Positions 8,413 through 18,004 of a stretch of DNA of 64,000 bases are shown piece by piece; the first letter of the stretch is position 1; each line of letters opens with the position of its first letter. The DNA is from JAMDCX01 sp049977145 (GTDB lineage: Bacteria > Planctomycetota > Phycisphaerae > WQYP01): positions 8,975 to 72,974 of the forward strand of contig JBMFGW010000003.1 of assembly GCA_049977145.1 (NCBI GenBank), written 5' to 3'. The notes beneath the pieces are model-generated. The model was not told where the DNA came from, did not search any database, and saw only the letters and a list, made by a program, of their open reading frames with translations. The translations under genes and the position numbers were made by a program.

Positions 8413-9894
8413 CTACGTATACTGCCGGCGCTGGCGCGCGGGCGCGATTTTGCATATTTTTCGGTATTTGGCGACGGTGCGGCGGGCCAGCGTCAGGCCT
8501 TTGGTTTTGAGTTGTTTGACAATTTCGTCATCGTTAAGCGGATCTTGTTTGTCTTCCTGGGAGATCACTTCCAAAAGTTTGGCTTTGATGGCGTCAAAAC
8601 TGACGGTTTCTCCGGAAGAATTTTCCATGCCGCCGCTGAAAAATGCCCGCAGCGGAAAAATACCGCGCGGCGTTTGCACGTATTTGTCAGCCACCGTCCG
8701 GCTGACCGTGGCCACATGCACGCCGAGCTGGTCGGCTACGCCGGTCATCGGGAGTGGCTTTATAAATTCCGGTCCCATTTCAATGAACTCTTTTTGGGCA
8801 TCAACCACCACACGCAACACGCGCAGCAAAGTATTGCGGCGTTGTTCAATAGCTTCAATAAGCCAGCGCGCGTTGCGGATATTGTTGGAAATAAAGTGGC
8901 GTGTGCCGGTATCAACGGTGCGGGCACGCGCCATACGACTGTACATGGAATTAATGTACAAACGCGGCAGGCGATCATCAGTCAGGCGAATGCGGTATTC
9001 GCCGGTCTGTTCATCAGGTTCAATAATCGCATCCGGTGTAATCATGGGAACTTGTCGGTCCGCCAGCAGCCGGCCGGGGCGCGGGTGCAAATGGCGGGCC
9101 ATAAATGATTTGGCTTCGTTGATCTGATCCAGAGTCAATCCACTTTTCGCCGCAATTTGCGGCAGACGGTTAAGTTGCAAATCCTGCAGATAATGGGTAA
9201 TTAACGTCCGTGCGGTGGAAAGGTCCAGGTGCTGATCACGGCTGCTGGCATCTATTTGCAGCAGCAGCGATTCCTTCAGGTCGCGGGCGCACACCCCCGC
9301 TGGTTCCAGCCGTTGTTGGATAATAGGCAACGCTCTTTCCAAATCTTCCCGTCGTACGCCTTGGGGAAGTTCCCGGCAGATCGTATCAAGGCTGTCCCGC
9401 AGATAACCATCCACATCAACCCAATCAATTAATACGCTACCGCCACGCTGAATGGCCGGGGCAATATCATCAATGAGGCTCCACTGCTGGTGTAGTTGTT
9501 CCTGAAGGGAAGCTGCGGGTGCGGCGGTATTGGCCATGGCCTCCATTTTGGGGTCGCGTTCTCCGGCTTTGGCAGAGGAGCTGCGTGTGCCGGGTATGTA
9601 ATCATCGAAACTATTGGCATTTGGTTCTATTTCCGGTGCTGTGTTTGCCGCCGCGCTTTGAGATAGAGCCGGGGTGGCCGCCTCGGGTGGCATCCCGGCA
9701 ACGGGGGTTAAATCCGGACCTTGCGCGATCGAGGCTTCTTCTCTTTCGAGTACCGGGTTGGCGGCTAGTTCATCGTCAATGCGTTCCTCCAGCGCCATGG
9801 TGCCCAATTGGAGGATTTCCATGGACTGAATCATTTGCGGAGCCAACTTCATTCGCTGTTCCAAACGCATATGTTGAGAAGAATCTAACCGCAT
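8413..9894 (-). CDS. rpoN: RNA polymerase sigma-54 factor
   Basis: Directs RNA polymerase to -24/-12 promoters and needs an AAA+ activator. Region I is clear after the chosen start (RMKLAPQMIQSMEILQL). An acidic/Ala-rich linker follows, then the core-binding region and the DNA-binding C-terminus, with the helix-turn-helix around LGVHVATVSRTVADKY. The RpoN box reads ARRTVAKYRKICKI near the end. The frame is open further upstream to 10101, but that extension lacks family character and reaches across the start of the divergent glycosyltransferase gene, so the Met at 9894 (MRLDSSQHMRLEQRMK) is chosen. The length of 493 aa is normal. Confidence 0.95.
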   Translation of the reverse strand: MRLDSSQHMRLEQRMKLAPQMIQSMEILQLGTMALEERIDDELAANPVLEREEASIAQGPDLTPVAGMPPEAATPALSQSAAANTAPEIEPNANSFDDYIPGTRSSSAKAGERDPKMEAMANTAAPAASLQEQLHQQWSLIDDIAPAIQRGGSVLIDWVDVDGYLRDSLDTICRELPQGVRREDLERALPIIQQRLEPAGVCARDLKESLLLQIDASSRDQHLDLSTARTLITHYLQDLQLNRLPQIAAKSGLTLDQINEAKSFMARHLHPRPGRLLADRQVPMITPDAIIEPDEQTGEYRIRLTDDRLPRLYINSMYSRMARARTVDTGTRHFISNNIRNARWLIEAIEQRRNTLLRVLRVVVDAQKEFIEMGPEFIKPLPMTGVADQLGVHVATVSRTVADKYVQTPRGIFPLRAFFSGGMENSSGETVSFDAIKAKLLEVISQEDKQDPLNDDEIVKQLKTKGLTLARRTVAKYRKICKIAPARQRRQYT

Positions 9895-10062
9895 GTATCC
9901 AACCCGTTTTTCCGACGGAACTTCTCCGCCACTTCGTACAACCCGTATATTATAATGGATACTTGGCCGCAATAGTGAAATGGCGTGGGGCGTTTCGCGG
10001 CGCTGGCTGGAGCCGCCTTGGTGGCGTATAGTTTCCGGGGAGACGGTCTGTTGGATGGTTGA

Positions 10063-12003
10063 ATGGCACAGGCAAATACGAAGAAAAAAGCGATCAAACA
10101 CTGGTGGAGTTGGGAAGACGCATTATTGATTGTACTGCTGGCGGGGGCGTTATACCTTCCGGGTTTGGCACGCATCCCGTTGTTTGACCGTGATGAACCA
10201 CGGTTTGCGGAAGCCGCGCGGGAAATGCTCGCCAGCGGAAATTTTATTGTGCCACGTTTTGATGGCGTGTTGCGTCCCGATAAGCCGCCGGTGATTTATT
10301 GGCTCATGGATATCAGTTATAAAATCTTCGGCGTCAGCGGCATGGCGGCACGGCTGCCCAGTGTGCTATTCGGCACGCTGACGCTGTTGGTGGTCTATTG
10401 GATGGCGGGGCGGCGCTTTGGTCGAGCCACCGGACTGCTAGCCGCACTAATGTTATCGGTGGCGGCGCTGTATTTTGCCGAAACTCGTCTGGCTACGGCG
10501 GATTCGGTGATGATTTTTTTCACCACGGTTTGCATGGCCTGCGTGTGGGAGGCCTGGGATTCGCAAGGGGCGGATGACGGCGTGCCCAGGCTCCGGCCGC
10601 GTGTGGATCAGCTTCGGGACTTGAACGATGGCGAATTACTCAATGAATTGTATGTCCGTACGCAGGGACAAGTATCGTTATGGGTGGTGCTGATTTTCTG
10701 GGCATCCATGGCGGCGGGGATTATGACCAAGGGCGTGACGCCCATTTTTGTATTTGCCACCATGCTGGTGCTTTCCATGACTACAGGCTCGGCCAGCGCG
10801 GTGTGGCGCGACTGGTGGAAAAGCCCCGGTTGGCAGCGAATTATCCATTTTCCGGAACTAGTTTATGGGATGATTCGAAAAGGTAACTGGGGTTGGTGGC
10901 GGCGTTTGCGCCCGTTGCTTGGCTTGGTTCTGTTGGTTCTGTTGGTGTTGCCATGGTTCCTCGCGGCCTGGCATGCCACCAACGGCAAACTGATAGAAGC
11001 CATGATCGATCAAAATGTGATCAAACGTACTTCCCGCGGGTTGCAAGGTCACGGGGAACCCCCGGGATTTTATCTGCTGGTGATCTGGGGCATATTTTGG
11101 CCATGGAGTGTCTTGCTGGTGCCCGCGGCGTACCATGCCATTCGGCGCGTGCGCGGCAAACTGGTGCTGTCCATTGACCCCTCGCCCTATCAATTTCTTC
11201 TGGCGTGGATCATTCCATCCTGGCTGATTTTTGAGTGCATCGTCACCAAGATGGTGGAGTATGTCCTGCCACTGTTTATTCCCTTGGCGATTCTTTGTGC
11301 CGATACGCTGGTGCAGAGTTGGCATCGGATGACCGATGTGCTGGCCCCCAAGTGGTTTGCCGCGGCACGCTGGGTGTGGATGGCGATATGGCTGGGTATG
11401 GGGTTGGGGGCGGTGGGGGGAGGCTGGATGTTGTTTGTGCCGCATCATCCCTATCAGTTCTATCATCTTATTCCCTTGGCCGCGGCGTTGATGGCCACGG
11501 GCGCGGCGGGGGCCATCGCGTGGAACCGTCCGGCTTGGCCCTATGTGACCGTATTGTGTTTCGGTCTTACTTTGATGATTGCGGATCTCTCGACATTGCC
11601 GAGTATAAAGGCCTTACAGTTAAGTCGGGAGGCGGGGCAGCAAATGCGGCGGTTACGGGCGGAAGGGTTCCAACTCGGAGCGGTGGGTTACATAGAACCG
11701 AGTCTGGTATTCTATGCACGCGGGCATGTGCGGTTATTTTCCAGTCCGCAGGCGGTATTGCAACAAGTGCGGTTCCATAGCAGCGCCACTGCCAGGCAAG
11801 CCATTCATCGGCGTTATTGCATTGTGGCGGATCGCCGGGCCATGCACTACTTTGCCGCGCATCATGTGCATTACTATGTTTGGGATTGGTTTGCTGGATT
11901 GAAGCTGGCCAAAGGACGCCCTGTTCGCATTACGCTGCTGACTAATGTCGATCCCTGGCCGAAAACCCGTGCCGCGTCGAAACTACCACGCAAGCGGAAT
12001 TGA
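10063..12003 (+). CDS. GT39-like (ArnT/PMT superfamily) membrane glycosyltransferase
   Basis: Polytopic enzyme expected to transfer a sugar from a polyprenyl-phosphate donor at the outer face of the cytoplasmic membrane. After a short basic N-terminus and a first helix (ALLIVLLAGALYLPG), the first periplasmic loop has the family motif FDRDEPRFAEAAREM (about residues 43-57), with Asp/Glu that are catalytic in ArnT, followed by DKPPVIYWLMDI. Many transmembrane segments follow, up to about residue 510, and then a soluble C-terminal domain. An insertion with RPRVDQLRDLNDGELLN separates two helices. The gene is divergent from rpoN. Acceptor (lipid A, protein or other glycan) cannot be told. Confidence 0.85.
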   Translation: MAQANTKKKAIKHWWSWEDALLIVLLAGALYLPGLARIPLFDRDEPRFAEAAREMLASGNFIVPRFDGVLRPDKPPVIYWLMDISYKIFGVSGMAARLPSVLFGTLTLLVVYWMAGRRFGRATGLLAALMLSVAALYFAETRLATADSVMIFFTTVCMACVWEAWDSQGADDGVPRLRPRVDQLRDLNDGELLNELYVRTQGQVSLWVVLIFWASMAAGIMTKGVTPIFVFATMLVLSMTTGSASAVWRDWWKSPGWQRIIHFPELVYGMIRKGNWGWWRRLRPLLGLVLLVLLVLPWFLAAWHATNGKLIEAMIDQNVIKRTSRGLQGHGEPPGFYLLVIWGIFWPWSVLLVPAAYHAIRRVRGKLVLSIDPSPYQFLLAWIIPSWLIFECIVTKMVEYVLPLFIPLAILCADTLVQSWHRMTDVLAPKWFAAARWVWMAIWLGMGLGAVGGGWMLFVPHHPYQFYHLIPLAAALMATGAAGAIAWNRPAWPYVTVLCFGLTLMIADLSTLPSIKALQLSREAGQQMRRLRAEGFQLGAVGYIEPSLVFYARGHVRLFSSPQAVLQQVRFHSSATARQAIHRRYCIVADRRAMHYFAAHHVHYYVWDWFAGLKLAKGRPVRITLLTNVDPWPKTRAASKLPRKRN

Positions 12004-12079
12004 TTTTCGTCCATGACTTTTGTGGCGGAAATTCGGCAATCCGCTAAACTATGCCCCTGTTAATTATGGAGCCTACGAC

Positions 12080-13321
12080 ATGACCCTGCCAGCCGGTGCA
12101 AATAGTCCCACGGAACCGTCAACCTTGCTGCAGGGGGTCGACCATGTTTATTCCGCCAGAGAGTTGCAGGACCGCCTGTACAAGGCGGCGGCGGACGGTC
12201 GGCAATTGCGTATCAAACTGGGTATGGACCCCACCGCGCCGGACCTGCATCTGGGGCATGCGGTAGTGTTGCGGAAGCTGCGGCAGTTTCAGGACCTCGG
12301 CCACCGGGCGGTGCTGATTATTGGTGATTTTACCGCCATGATCGGTGATCCCACGGGCAAGCAAAAAACGCGACCGGTACTTTCCGCGCAACAGGTGGAT
12401 ATGAACGCCGCAACCTATTTTTCCCAGGCGGGAAAAATTTTGGATACCAGCTCCGACAAACTTGAAATTCGCCGCAACAGTGAATGGCTGGCGGCGATGA
12501 ATTTTGCCGATGCCCTGCGCCTGGCGCGGCAGATGACCGTGGCGCGGATGCTGGAACGCGATACGTTCAGCGCCCGCCATAAAGCCGGTGACGCCATTTA
12601 TATCCATGAGTTCATGTATCCACTCATGCAGGGTTGGGATTCAGTGATGATCCGGGCGGATGTGGAACTCGGTGGCACGGATCAGACCTTTAACAATCTG
12701 GTAGGACGGGATTTGCAGATCGGGCAGGGCCAGGATCCGCAGATTGTGATGATTATGCCGATTCTCTGCGGTACCGATGGCGTGCGGAAAATGAGCAAAT
12801 CTCTGGGAAATTACGTGGGCGTAGCGGAATCCGCGCCGGAGCAATTCGGAAAAGTCATGAGTATTCCTGATGCTCTCATGAAGCAGTGGTTTGAGCTTTG
12901 CACGGTGCTGCCGGCGGGAGAAATCGCAACGCTGGTGGATGGCCGTCAAACTCATCCCCGCCAAGCTAAAGAGAAATTGGCACGCTGTATTGTGGAGCAA
13001 TTCCACGGCGCCGCTGCGGCCCAGGCCGCCGCCGAGGATTTTCGCGGGCGTTTTTCCGAAGGACTCTTGCCGCAGGAAATTGTAACGCGGGAAATTGATC
13101 CCGCCCTGCTGCAAGACGGGCAAATCGGACTGCTGACACTCATCAAAACGGTGGACTTCGCTCCCTCCACCAGCGAGGCCAGACGCTTGGTGGAAAGCGG
13201 CGCGGTAAGTTTTGCTGGGCAAAAAATAAGCGATCCCAGAATACGGGTATCGTTGCACCAAACACCGATTCTGCAAATCGGCAAACGCCGGGTGTGCCGG
13301 GTGGCCGTAAAGACAACGTAA
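12080..13321 (+). CDS. tyrS: Tyrosyl-tRNA synthetase
   Basis: Class I aminoacyl-tRNA synthetase that charges tRNA-Tyr. The ATP-binding HIGH-like motif is HLGH in MDPTAPDLHLGHAVVLRKL, the tyrosine pocket region includes GGTDQTFNNLVGRDLQ, and the KMSKS loop is intact (RKMSKSLGNYVG). A C-terminal S4-like RNA-binding domain is present (PSTSEARRLVESGAVSFAG). The form of the signature and the length (413 aa) fit the TyrZ-like branch. The start at 12080 has GGAG 8 nt upstream; the frame is open to 12020 without support. The gene lies 77 bp after the glycosyltransferase. Confidence 0.97.
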   Translation: MTLPAGANSPTEPSTLLQGVDHVYSARELQDRLYKAAADGRQLRIKLGMDPTAPDLHLGHAVVLRKLRQFQDLGHRAVLIIGDFTAMIGDPTGKQKTRPVLSAQQVDMNAATYFSQAGKILDTSSDKLEIRRNSEWLAAMNFADALRLARQMTVARMLERDTFSARHKAGDAIYIHEFMYPLMQGWDSVMIRADVELGGTDQTFNNLVGRDLQIGQGQDPQIVMIMPILCGTDGVRKMSKSLGNYVGVAESAPEQFGKVMSIPDALMKQWFELCTVLPAGEIATLVDGRQTHPRQAKEKLARCIVEQFHGAAAAQAAAEDFRGRFSEGLLPQEIVTREIDPALLQDGQIGLLTLIKTVDFAPSTSEARRLVESGAVSFAGQKISDPRIRVSLHQTPILQIGKRRVCRVAVKTT

Positions 13322-13495
13322 GAGTGACGGCCAGATGCATCAATAACTTCTGGTTCTCTGGCGGCAGCCGCGTCCTGCCGCTGCTCGTATGAGCTTCTTG
13401 CTTCCGCCGCGTTGGTTCGCCGCGGCCCGCCGACGCCGAAACTATACTTGCACTATCGCTAAGCGCTCGCAGTGTGACGCGCGCCGCCGTACCGA

Positions 13496-14773
13496 TCAAT
13501 TACTGCCGCCGGGCGCGGATTTGTTATCATCGCTTTCATCGGTGACGCCCATCGGGCCGGCGAGAACAATGGCGTTTTTACCGAGGGATTTGGCGCGCAT
13601 CAACTCGCCATCCGCGACCGCCAGGAGATCCGTAAGGTTCTGAGCGTCCCAAGGAAACGTCGCCAATCCCCCGCTGATGCTTAAGCGACCGGAGATGGGG
13701 CCGCCTTCCGCGTTCCATGGATGTTCCGCCACAGCCTTCCGGAAACGTTGCGCAATATTCAGCACGGTGCGCGGATGCTGGGAATCCGGTTGCCGCGGAC
13801 CGCCTTCATCCCAGAAAACCACGGCGAATTCATCGCCTCCCACACGGGCTACCAGATCCCGGTTACGGGTGCAATGCCGCAACAGTCGGATAACCTCGCG
13901 GATAATGGCATCACCGGCGGCATGTCCGAACTGATCGTTATATTGTTTGAAATCATCAATATCAAAAAGCAGAATGGTCACACAGAAGCGATCCCGGCGG
14001 GCATGGTCCAGCAGATGCGGAACGTTTTCCATGAAATAACGGCGGTTATACGCACCGGATAATTCATCCGTATCCGCCAGGCGGCGCAAATTCTTGAAAT
14101 TCCGATTCAATACCAGCATGGCGGTAAGCCAGGCCGCCGCCTGTTGCAGTTGCGCGGTCACGCGGGCGCTTTTGGCGGAGCCGGCGAGTGCCAGCGTACC
14201 AAAGTTAATGCCCCGGTGTTGCAACGGAATGGCGGTTTTTTCCGCGGCGATTGGGAAAAGTTGTTTTTGTTCCGGGCCGGGCGACTCAATTTGCAGATGT
14301 CCGGGCCAGCGGAAATTGCTTTGCAGAATTTCCAGAGCGACAGTCTGAATATCGCGCTGTCCTCTTTGCATTTCCTCGGTCAGCGTAATCTGGGCCTGCA
14401 TGGGAATTTTAAGCGTGGCCGAGGAGCCTGCCGCGGTCCCGTTGGCTGGCTCTTCGTTTCCTGGTATATCCGCCGCCGACGCGGACTCAATGCGATCCGC
14501 CACAGTCGGTTTTTCCGCTGACGTTTGTGCCGCTGATTGCTTATTATCACGCTGCGACGACTTGGGCGAACGCGCGGCGCCCGCATGAGGTACCGCCTTA
14601 AAAATCTCAAACGCGGGGCGCACACCGGCGTCTCCGCCCGCCAATGGATCATTAGGATTAAAACCAGACACAACACACCTCTCTCTCGCAGGCCGTTGGA
14701 CAAGATGCGCCTTGACGAGATTGATCGGTTCAACCTCAGACGCCTCCTTGCGTAATTCGCCGGAAACACTCAT
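13496..14773 (-). CDS. Diguanylate cyclase (GGDEF protein)
   Basis: Predicted to make cyclic di-GMP from two GTP. The C-terminal half is a GGDEF domain: DTDELSGAYNRRYFMENV, DIDDFKQYNDQFGH and an intact VGGDEF active loop. An RNRD sequence five residues before GGDEF matches the RxxD inhibitory I-site, so product feedback is likely. The first 260 residues are a variable part with Ala/Ser/Pro-rich linkers and a region resembling a degenerate sensor domain (residues about 130-250); no transmembrane helix is seen, so it should be cytosolic. It is convergent with tyrS. Confidence 0.9.
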   Translation of the reverse strand: MSVSGELRKEASEVEPINLVKAHLVQRPARERCVVSGFNPNDPLAGGDAGVRPAFEIFKAVPHAGAARSPKSSQRDNKQSAAQTSAEKPTVADRIESASAADIPGNEEPANGTAAGSSATLKIPMQAQITLTEEMQRGQRDIQTVALEILQSNFRWPGHLQIESPGPEQKQLFPIAAEKTAIPLQHRGINFGTLALAGSAKSARVTAQLQQAAAWLTAMLVLNRNFKNLRRLADTDELSGAYNRRYFMENVPHLLDHARRDRFCVTILLFDIDDFKQYNDQFGHAAGDAIIREVIRLLRHCTRNRDLVARVGGDEFAVVFWDEGGPRQPDSQHPRTVLNIAQRFRKAVAEHPWNAEGGPISGRLSISGGLATFPWDAQNLTDLLAVADGELMRAKSLGKNAIVLAGPMGVTDESDDNKSAPGGSN

Positions 14774-15232
14774 ATCCGCAGCCTGACGAAATTCTCACAA
14801 CACGGCTTAAACTAACAGGTCCAATCCGCGCGGCTAATTAGAAGACTTTTTCACGCCTGCTTCCTGCCCAATATCACCAGTGAAAAAATCCTCTTTCCGG
14901 CTATCCTCCGATACCACCAGCCAAGCTCTGGTCAACTTCCCTTAACACACTTGGCCTATGGACTCGGTAGCAAAGTCCTGCTGTTAACCTTCTATGACTA
15001 CCTTATACTAGAACGGTCCAAAATGCAAAACAGGTTACGGTTTTTTGTGTTTTTTACATTATCAGACGGCAGTTCCCGGAAAGGCTATAGGAACATGGCA
15101 ATCGCCAGTAGATTTCCATCAACAATTCGCACTGATGAAATTTGTGTGTATGAAAATGATGTGGTAAGGAATGGTATCCGGAATAACTTCCACAATGTCG
15201 AATAGGCCGGGATCCCGATGCGTGGAAAACGC
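14774..15232. other. Intergenic region upstream of the first repeat element
   Basis: About 460 bases between the GGDEF gene and the repeat at 15233. A short plus-strand frame (14951-15205) has no ribosome-binding site of note and no recognised motif; I do not call it a gene. The composition is AT-rich around 14960-15180. Confidence 0.4.
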
Positions 15233-15536
15233 TAACCGTTCACGGGCCTGAAGGAAGAAGCGAAGGTGTAGGCTGTCCCGCGAGGTGGTTGTTGACGGCC
15301 TGATATAGGAATTCAAACACGCTGCGTTGTTGGTAAACTTGTTCGGAACGTGCGTCCATGTCACTTCGACCAATCCTTTAATGTGTTTCTATTGTTGGAC
15401 AGTTTGCGTGGCACACTTAAATATTACACCAAACTATATCATGGAAACACATTTGTTTTTTCTGGAAGGGGGTATAATCCGCTTTCATGGTCAGACTCGT
15501 TGTGCTTTTGACAAGCCGAAAGGCCGCGAACGGTTA
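15233..15536 (+). repeat. Full copy 1 of a dispersed inverted-repeat element, about 304 bp
   Basis: Begins TAACCGTTCACGGGCC and ends with the near-complement GGCCGCGAACGGTTA. Compared with copy 2 (26285-26598), an identical 18-bp block GGAATTCAAACACGCTGC lies at the same offset from the left end (15308-15325), AGACTCGT lies at the same distance from the right end (15493-15500), and both carry TATAAT (here 15473-15478) pointing right. The right end contains a short GCC..GGC hairpin just inside the terminal repeat. The minus-strand frames of the two left arms encode similar peptides ending in QARERL, suggesting a decayed coding remnant. No target duplication is evident. It stands 52 bp before the lipoprotein gene at 15589. 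Confidence 0.75.
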
Positions 15537-15588
15537 CGGTAGAGCTGACTTGGTACTCCGAAAAAGCCTGTATATTTTAGGAGACTTT

Positions 15589-17799
15589 ATGAATCGACGA
15601 GTTAAACTATCAGGACTTCTGCTATTGACCGGATTGTGTGCATCGTGCACATCGCAAATGGCCATGCGATCCAGTACCACGAATTCAAAGCCCAATACTG
15701 CATCGAGCCGACCTGCCAGGCTGGCGCGGGTGGATCTCTTTAGCCGGGGTGTGGGGGTGTTCCAATATCAAGGGACGGTAGATGGTACGCAGAAAGAAAC
15801 ATTATCGTTTCGATCAGGGCAAATCAATGATGTATTGGCCTCGCTGGTGTTTCAGGATACGGGCGGCGGTAATGCCGGGGAAGTGACCTTTCCCGCCGCG
15901 ACACCGCTAAGCGTAACATTGCGTGGCTTCCTGTTGGATATTAATAACAATCCATCAAGAAGAGAGTTGCTGCAACAATTGCGGGGTGTGTCGGTAACGC
16001 TGGCGTTGAAAAGGCCGGAGCATTGTAAAGTCACGGGCCGTATTATTGATCTGCTACATCGCGGATTTTACATGCCCCCCCTACAGCCTGGATCGCCGGT
16101 GGTTCGGTACAACAACGGCCCGGCGATCATGGCCGGCAGCGGCTGGTATATGAACCTGCTTTCAGACGGCAAAATTAAACAAGTCGCGTTAAATAATGTA
16201 CGTGACATCCGTATCAATAATCGCCGATTGCAAGCAAGCCTCAACAAGGCCCTGGACGCACTGGCCAATCAGCCGGATAAACATAAGCGCCGCATGACGC
16301 TGTGGTTTCAGGGGCATGCAACACGCCTGGTGCGATTTGCATATCTGCTGGAAACACCGTTGTGGCGCATGACTTATCGCCTGATTCTGCCTGCTCCGGC
16401 AACAGACATTGCCGGAGCAACGCCTTCGACTATGCACTCCAAGCCCGTGCTGCAGGGGATGGTCATTGTAGCCAATCAGACGGATATGAATTGGAACCAT
16501 GTGCAATTGGATATTCGCGGCGGAGAGCCGCTGTCATTTATTGAAGACCTGTATCGGCCGCTGTATATGTGGCGGCCCGTTGCGCCCACACCGGCGGATA
16601 CGTACGTAACACCGCAGACTTATGGCCAGGGGGTTATGCCGAGACCCTATGCCCACAAGGCAATGGTGCCCCAGGCACAGATGTTTTCGGGCGCTGGAGG
16701 CGGTGGCGAATTCAATGCGCTTAATGCCGCACAGGCCCGCATGGCCATACCAATGATGGCGCGACAGCGGCAGGCCAGTGAGCCATTTAATCCACTGCAA
16801 GGCGTCAACGCGATGGCGTCCGCGGGTGTCGTGCATCCGGCCTTTGATTATCATGTCAATAATGTGACCGTACCGCGCGAACAATCCGCCATGGTGCCGG
16901 TGCTGGTAACAGCCATTCAAGCACAACAACTTGATCTCTATACGATCGGGCAGGCCTCCGTGCATGCGTTCTTTGCCGCACGGATCACCAATGATACGCA
17001 TAAATTTCTTCCTCCCGGCACGCTGACGGTTTATACGGGATCCATTTATGACGGTGAATTCAAGATCAACGCGTTGCCGCAGGGGCAGCATCATGTATGT
17101 ACTTTTGCGGTGGATCAGTCCACGACGGTGCGGTTCAAGAAATCTTCACAGCATACCGCTCTGGAAACAGCGGCACTGCATAATGCCACACTGCAACTTA
17201 AAAATCAGATAACAATCAATACATTTTACGCGGTACATAACACGGCGGCGCGCCAACGCACGATTCTGGTGCGAAGTTCGATCGACAAACAATGGAAGAT
17301 TCTTTTACCCGCAACCGGGGTCACACGGCACAAGGGGCTGTATGAGTACACATTGGCACTTCAGCCCGGCAGCAGGATGGTTCTGCATATTCGGCAGCGG
17401 CAAAGCCAGAACCAGAATGTTTATTTAGCGGGCCTAAATATCGCCGCATTGCGTTCAACGTTGAAAACCAAGAATATTCCGACCAATATTTCCACGGCGA
17501 TCAACAAAGCCATAGCATTACTAAAAATCGTCAACGGCAGGCAGGCGACGCTTAACAGGATCAAAGATAAAATCCAGCAGGCCCAAAACGACGAAGCCCG
17601 CTTACGACAAAATCTGCAGGCCATGAAAAAAGTCTCACCGGTCTATGACAAAATTGCCACCGAGCTGGCGACGTTGGATACGCACCTGATGGCGTTGCAG
17701 CATCAGGCACAATCAAGACAACGCGAAGTGACCGATGCACAAAGGGCTGTTAACACGTATTGGTCGCATACCAATGTTCCGCAAACCAAAGCAAAGTAG
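15589..17799 (+). CDS. Exported lipoprotein-like DUF4139-type protein
   Basis: Unknown function. The start at 15589 is chosen because AGGAG lies 5 nt upstream and the Met is followed by a secretion signal (RRVKLSGLLLLTGLCASC) whose Cys near residue 20 could be lipidated, although the lipobox is imperfect. An N-terminal segment resembles a DUF4140-like region (QGTVDGTQKETLSFRSGQ), and a middle/C-terminal DUF4139-like beta region includes LQGMVIVANQTDMNWNHVQL and GEPLSFIEDLYRP. A low-complexity Met/Ala/Gln-rich loop spans about residues 355-430. The C-terminal 120 residues are predicted coiled coil (many Gln, Lys, Ala). The gene follows repeat copy 1, whose outward -10 box may drive it. Confidence 0.75.
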   Translation: MNRRVKLSGLLLLTGLCASCTSQMAMRSSTTNSKPNTASSRPARLARVDLFSRGVGVFQYQGTVDGTQKETLSFRSGQINDVLASLVFQDTGGGNAGEVTFPAATPLSVTLRGFLLDINNNPSRRELLQQLRGVSVTLALKRPEHCKVTGRIIDLLHRGFYMPPLQPGSPVVRYNNGPAIMAGSGWYMNLLSDGKIKQVALNNVRDIRINNRRLQASLNKALDALANQPDKHKRRMTLWFQGHATRLVRFAYLLETPLWRMTYRLILPAPATDIAGATPSTMHSKPVLQGMVIVANQTDMNWNHVQLDIRGGEPLSFIEDLYRPLYMWRPVAPTPADTYVTPQTYGQGVMPRPYAHKAMVPQAQMFSGAGGGGEFNALNAAQARMAIPMMARQRQASEPFNPLQGVNAMASAGVVHPAFDYHVNNVTVPREQSAMVPVLVTAIQAQQLDLYTIGQASVHAFFAARITNDTHKFLPPGTLTVYTGSIYDGEFKINALPQGQHHVCTFAVDQSTTVRFKKSSQHTALETAALHNATLQLKNQITINTFYAVHNTAARQRTILVRSSIDKQWKILLPATGVTRHKGLYEYTLALQPGSRMVLHIRQRQSQNQNVYLAGLNIAALRSTLKTKNIPTNISTAINKAIALLKIVNGRQATLNRIKDKIQQAQNDEARLRQNLQAMKKVSPVYDKIATELATLDTHLMALQHQAQSRQREVTDAQRAVNTYWSHTNVPQTKAK

Positions 17800-17843
17800 G
17801 TCCAATGCCGCGGTGTGCGATGCGAATTTAAGGAGATAGAACC

Positions 17844-17969
17844 TTGTCAAAACATGCTGTTTTAATTATTGACACATCTGAATCATCCATTATGAAAAAA
17901 TGTACCGCAATGCGAAACCGGCGGCATGAAACTGCGGCTGATTTATATTATTTTATCCCCGTTAATTAA
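17844..17969 (+). CDS. Possible 41-residue small protein
   Basis: A TTG start at 17844 lies 8 nt after a strong AAGGAG. The frame MSKHAVLIIDTSESSI... runs 41 codons to TAA. The first residues resemble the start of a receiver or VWA-like domain, but nothing further supports that, so it may be a truncated gene or a leader. A promoter-like pair overlaps the frame. Confidence 0.3.
   Translation: MSKHAVLIIDTSESSIMKKCTAMRNRRHETAADLYYFIPVN
17869..17896 (+). promoter_or_regulatory. Putative promoter for the 18005 gene
   Basis: A perfect TTGACA (17869-17874) and TATGAA (17891-17896) are separated by 16 bp, about 110 nt before the ATG at 18005. Confidence 0.5.
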
Positions 17970-18004
17970 CGGCCAGTGTTTTTTCCCTTGACCAAGGAAA
18001 ATTT

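Noticed and set aside
8308..9127. Long plus-strand frames overlapping rpoN
   Set aside because: Antisense shadows of the sigma-54 gene, whose domains and RpoN box are intact.
9895..10101. N-terminal extension of rpoN
   Set aside because: No family similarity, and it overlaps the start of the divergent glycosyltransferase; the Met at 9894 begins region I.
13361..13381. Hairpin GCGGCAG/CTGCCGC after tyrS as a terminator
   Set aside because: No T-tract follows on either strand. The same applies to the hairpins at 35492-35508 and 61623-61640.
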